Positions 60,357 to 64,000 of a DNA stretch of 64,000 nt are shown piece after piece. Within the stretch, counting starts at the first letter, position 1, and the number at the start of each line of letters is the position of its first letter. The position numbers and the translations under genes were made by a program. The stretch covers positions 23,064,001 to 23,128,000 of the forward strand of contig OX637295.1 of assembly GCA_951799445.1 (NCBI GenBank). The letters run 5' to 3'. The notes beneath the pieces were generated by a model. That model was not told where the DNA came from. It did no database searches and saw only the letters and a program-made list of their open reading frames with translations. Source of the stretch: Pseudisothecium myosuroides. Lineage: Eukaryota; Streptophyta; Bryopsida; Hypnales; Lembophyllaceae.

Positions 60357-63300
60357 ATGGGTGTCAAGGAATTGCTGCGTCGTTTTCTTCACAAATCTTC
60401 CTTCTTCGCCCTGCTGATCGTGTTTTTGTCTGCACCTATCACCTGCGTCAATGGGCTCTGGTTTGTTTACGACCAAACTCAACGTAAGTTCCACATCGGG
60501 CTTCATCCGGTTGAATTGAGCATTCACGTTTTGAGCTGAGCACGGCAGCGGCTATGGCAGCAGAGAACATATCTTGATGAATTAAGAGTGGATCTTGTGC
60601 GACGCGGCCGTCCAAGCTCGCCCTGGCAGAATCATGTCCGGGTGCCTACGGGTCATCAGGACACCGCACAATTACAAGTTGCACGTTGGCCTGAAAATTA
60701 CTCCGTTAGAAACAAATTTGCGGACTTTGATAGTTCTTCGAGGTTGTCCGCGTTCATAATTTCAGTTGGGTGATGCACAATTCTGAGCTTTAGAATCTCG
60801 TCTCAAACAGGGGCGTCAACGAGTTAGAAGAAGGCGATTTCAGTATCATTTTTCCAAAAAGGGGCTACTACTTTGAGGAAAGAAGAATCGCGTTGTGTCC
60901 TATTTGGTAACAAACCTGTAATTTGAGGAGCAGGAATCGTGGGATTTGACGCCTCTTACAGTACTAATCCTCTTGTAGCGTTTCCCAAATCGTCTCCATG
61001 CTTGGAACAGAAGCCTTGAACTTTGACACCCCTAAATTGTGTGATTAAATGACTTTTCTTTGGGTATGAATTGGCAGTGGATGCTATGCAAGCCCTATGG
61101 GGAGTGTGGAATGAAAGCACTCCCGATCTTGCGAAGAACTTGCCAGGCTGGAGTTCCTCCGTGATATACCCTTGCAGTCAAGAATACGCAGAACCACATC
61201 CCAACTGGCGTGGAGTGGAGTGCCTCAATTACGTCGATTGTGTGCTGACTAATGAGACGACGAATGACTGGTCTTGTGGCACATACATCACAGGCCTGTG
61301 AGTGCTTAACTTCTTTCACGTCATTCCTACTTTGATTTTGTAATCCGTAACCTCAATGAAGCCATGCAATCTGCACATCGATTATAACCACTTCACCCCA
61401 TATTAGCTATATCGCAAAATGTTAAGAAATTGGCAGGGAGAGTAAATCCTAAGTTTTGAAAACTGGAACCATTTTGATTTGCCCAATTGAGCCCTAAACT
61501 TATTCCAGATGGAAGAGCTCAAAATCTCAGTTGGACACCTCAAAACCTATCTCAGCACTTGAAAGTGTACTAGTTTCAAAGTTTCTAGCACTTGAATGTC
61601 GCATTTTTTGGCGCTCTGAAATTCGCCATTTTAACGAATATGACCAATCTTCCCTTCTAGTTTCCATTCCGGAGATTGTAACATCCTCATTAGGGTTATG
61701 CTGGATAACTGAAATCTGCAGACTGATTCGTGGGAAAAGTGCATCTTCGCTTGCGTGGCTCATTATAGACTATTTTCCACAACCAGGACTTCTCCAGATT
61801 TGAGTTATCCAGTACGTAATTTGCTTAGCACATCCTTTCTGGAATTACTTTAGGGTTTCTGATTAAGGTGATACACAGGACCCTCGACAATGCATCCTTA
61901 AGAGGCTATCTGCCACAGCAAATCGGAGACATCAGCACACTGACGACACTGTGAGTCCCTCAACTGCCCTTCGATTTCGTTTACAGTTGATAAGAATGAT
62001 ATGCTCAGGGTCTAGATCCATTCATCACTAGCCTTGTTCACTGCCATGGCCATTGACGGCGGTGCTTGCATGTGGGTGGACGTTGTCTGGCAGAGAGCTG
62101 ACAGGAAACCCTAATCTTACAGGAGCTCTTCCCGACACAATGGCATCAATGACAGACCTTTATAATGTGTAAGTCTCAGATTCCACCGCTTGTCAATTGC
62201 ATCTGATGGGGATTCCACTCGTCAAATTGAAAGACACGTTTATCCGGTAGATTTTCCAACATCAAAATTTGACTGTAGTATCATACGGAGTATCTAATAG
62301 GAAATACAAATGCTGGTAGACTTGATTAGTACGAAGGTCGTTTTGGTGATGTGAACCTCACATGTTCAAATGCTGCTCTCGTTGGTTTCACAGAGATCTT
62401 CACGACAATGGTTTCTCTGGAGAAATTCCGGACTTCCAGTTCCTTCAGAACGTGGACCTCAGTGGCAATCGGTTTAGGGTCAATGAGTCCTTTCCACTTT
62501 CTACAATGCGCAAAAAAGGCTTCGCCCAGAAAGTGATCCTTGGCCGAAACGATCTTGAGGGACAGATACCTGAAGATGCCTTTTCAAACATGGTGGAGCT
62601 CGTCCAACTGTAAGAATCCAGATGCTTATGCCTTAATTCCTGGTTTCTATTTCAATTTTGATGCGCGACATAGTCAATGTTTGAGGTATTCAATTACAAA
62701 GGTCTGAAGGGTTGTTTACACAGCACCTAGAGGGCGCTGTTTTCACAGCAAAGAATTTCACTGCAGTTTGCTGAAAATATGGGGCAATTGTTGTATGCTA
62801 TATATTGATCAGGATAGAAAGTCTCAATTGCGTCAGTAGCCTTGCAGGTGCTATCTTTTGTAAACAATCCTTGAGTCTCAATTCTGGTTGCATGCAGAGA
62901 TCTATCCAACAACAGGTTCAATGGAACTCCGCCGACTCTTACTAATGTCACGAGCCTTCAAATCTTGTGAGTTGCAGTTCCATGTGCTTAAGTTGTCTGT
63001 TCCTTGCACTTAATATCGTTAGTTTTTGAGTTGTCTGTTTCAATTTGCGATAAGCTTGGCTTCACATTTCTAGAATGCAGTTAGAATGTTCTGTCTTCGG
63101 TGACCAATCTTTGATTCAGTGTTGTGGTCACTGAAACATACTCCGTATAACTCATCTGGGTTAGAGTGCAGTCAAACCTTCCAATCGCTTATCTTGTGGT
63201 TCTGGTGTTGGCAGGGATTTGTCAATCAACAGCTTCACCGGGACACCACCCGATCTAACAACCATGCCTTCCTTGCGCAGTGTGTAAGTTTTGGATCGAT

Positions 63301-63990
63301 GCTGATATTGTTTCTAGGAGCCAAGTCTCTGGTTGCATTCCAAACTAGGGTGCCCTATGTAACATATGGTACATGACAGAAAATTCGATTTCAGTATCTA
63401 CTTGTTAATTGCTTACATAATGGAAACTTAAATTCATCTTAGTTATTATTGTGAGTGTTTATTTATGCGTAGAGAAAATAGCGTAGAGAATAGCCTAAAG
63501 AGTATAGTAATTACAAACACATATCTCTGAAAGCAATTGATAGAGCAGAATTTTGGGGAGATTTTATTTTGTTGTGAAAACTTAACCTTAACATACATCA
63601 TTCTTGGGGCTGCCTTCCCCTTGTAGATACTTTTATACTATAGGCCCGAATTTTCCCGAATTTGAAACCTTAGGAGGTTAAGATCCTTAATTCAACTTAA
63701 GTGTTTGCACCAAGTGTTTGTCACCGCAATCCTTTGTGGCATGTGACCTAGTGGTTGGGGTATATCTTAGAGGCTTGAAGGTTACTTACATATATCTATA
63801 GGAATCAATTTTGTGCCATACATCAGTTTTGGTACAACCCAACAGATATTGCATTGTGCATAGCTCAAACTGGCAAACGAGTACTAACAGCCACTAATTT
63901 ATTGATGTGCATTTTCCATAGGAATTTGAGCAGGAATGCGTTTACAGGATCAGCTCTGGATTTCTGGAACAGTTCGGAACTTCAAGAACT
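60357..63990 (+). CDS. LRR receptor-like gene, 5' part (runs off the window)
   Basis: Extracellular part of a leucine-rich-repeat receptor protein. Exons by eye: 60357-60483, 61078-61297, 61879-61950, 62094-62168, 62394-62609, 62898-62966, 63215-63283, 63922-63990, the last ending in a GTAAG donor. Residues 1-33 form a signal peptide (hydrophobic ALLIVFLSAPITC). The cysteine-bearing cap DAMQALWGVWNES...WRGVEC is followed by at least eight LRRs with plant-type LxGxLP/IP spacing (LRGYLPQQIGD, LTGALPDTMAS, FSGEIPD, FNGTPPTLTN, FTGTPPDLTT). From exon 2 on, every intron is phase 2 and most exons encode one 23-25-residue repeat, the modular pattern of several LRR-receptor-kinase subfamilies. Kinase and membrane domains are not in the window, so receptor kinase versus receptor-like protein is undecided. 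No break seen. Confidence 0.88.
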
Positions 63991-64000
63991 GTAAGTTGAT

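Overview
The window is eukaryotic nuclear DNA from a land plant. The supporting evidence is GT-AG introns, a peroxisomal dienoyl-CoA reductase ending in a plant-type PTS1, a plant-style PIG-Q/GPI1, an LPR1-type multicopper oxidase, a SIN3-like PAH protein and an LRR receptor-type gene, all set in very AT-rich DNA full of small DNA transposons. A non-seed plant (moss, liverwort or lycophyte) is my guess from the overall look. I cannot prove the lineage from this sequence alone.

Layout. 1-3.8 kb: AT-rich repeat DNA with two ends of a TTAA-flanked element. 4.06-7.05 kb: complete five-exon peroxisomal 2,4-dienoyl-CoA reductase. 7.1-9.6 kb: gene-free. 9.64-15.26 kb and 18.67-26.49 kb: two direct copies of one large segment, A and B. 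Between them, at 15.4-18.35 kb, lies an unrecognised gene with damaged frames. Directly after copy B comes a complete nine-exon GPI1/PIG-Q gene (26.81-31.43 kb), so the duplication placed the same upstream DNA in front of two different genes. 33.88-36.19 kb: LPR-type multicopper oxidase with all copper ligands but a one-base frameshift in exon 3. 36.2-45 kb: repeats, including a textbook CACTA miniature element. 45.68-47.03 kb: short SIN3-like protein with two PAH domains. 47-60 kb: mostly mobile DNA, including a TTAA element of a second family, three copies of a 0.7 kb inverted-repeat element, a 2.35 kb palindrome and a hairpin element. 60.36 kb to the end: the 5' part of an LRR receptor-type gene that runs out of the window.

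The genes do not form a pathway. They are ordinary plant housekeeping and signalling genes: peroxisomal beta-oxidation of unsaturated fatty acids, the first step of GPI-anchor synthesis, apoplastic metal/phosphate biology, transcriptional repression and cell-surface perception. The most informative content is the transposon record. Because copies A and B are paralogous, each serves as an empty site for insertions in the other. This reveals target-site duplications, nested order and what looks like a hAT excision footprint. The recurring TTAA-CCCCT inverted-repeat elements have the hallmarks of piggyBac-type non-autonomous elements, which are rarely discussed in plants.
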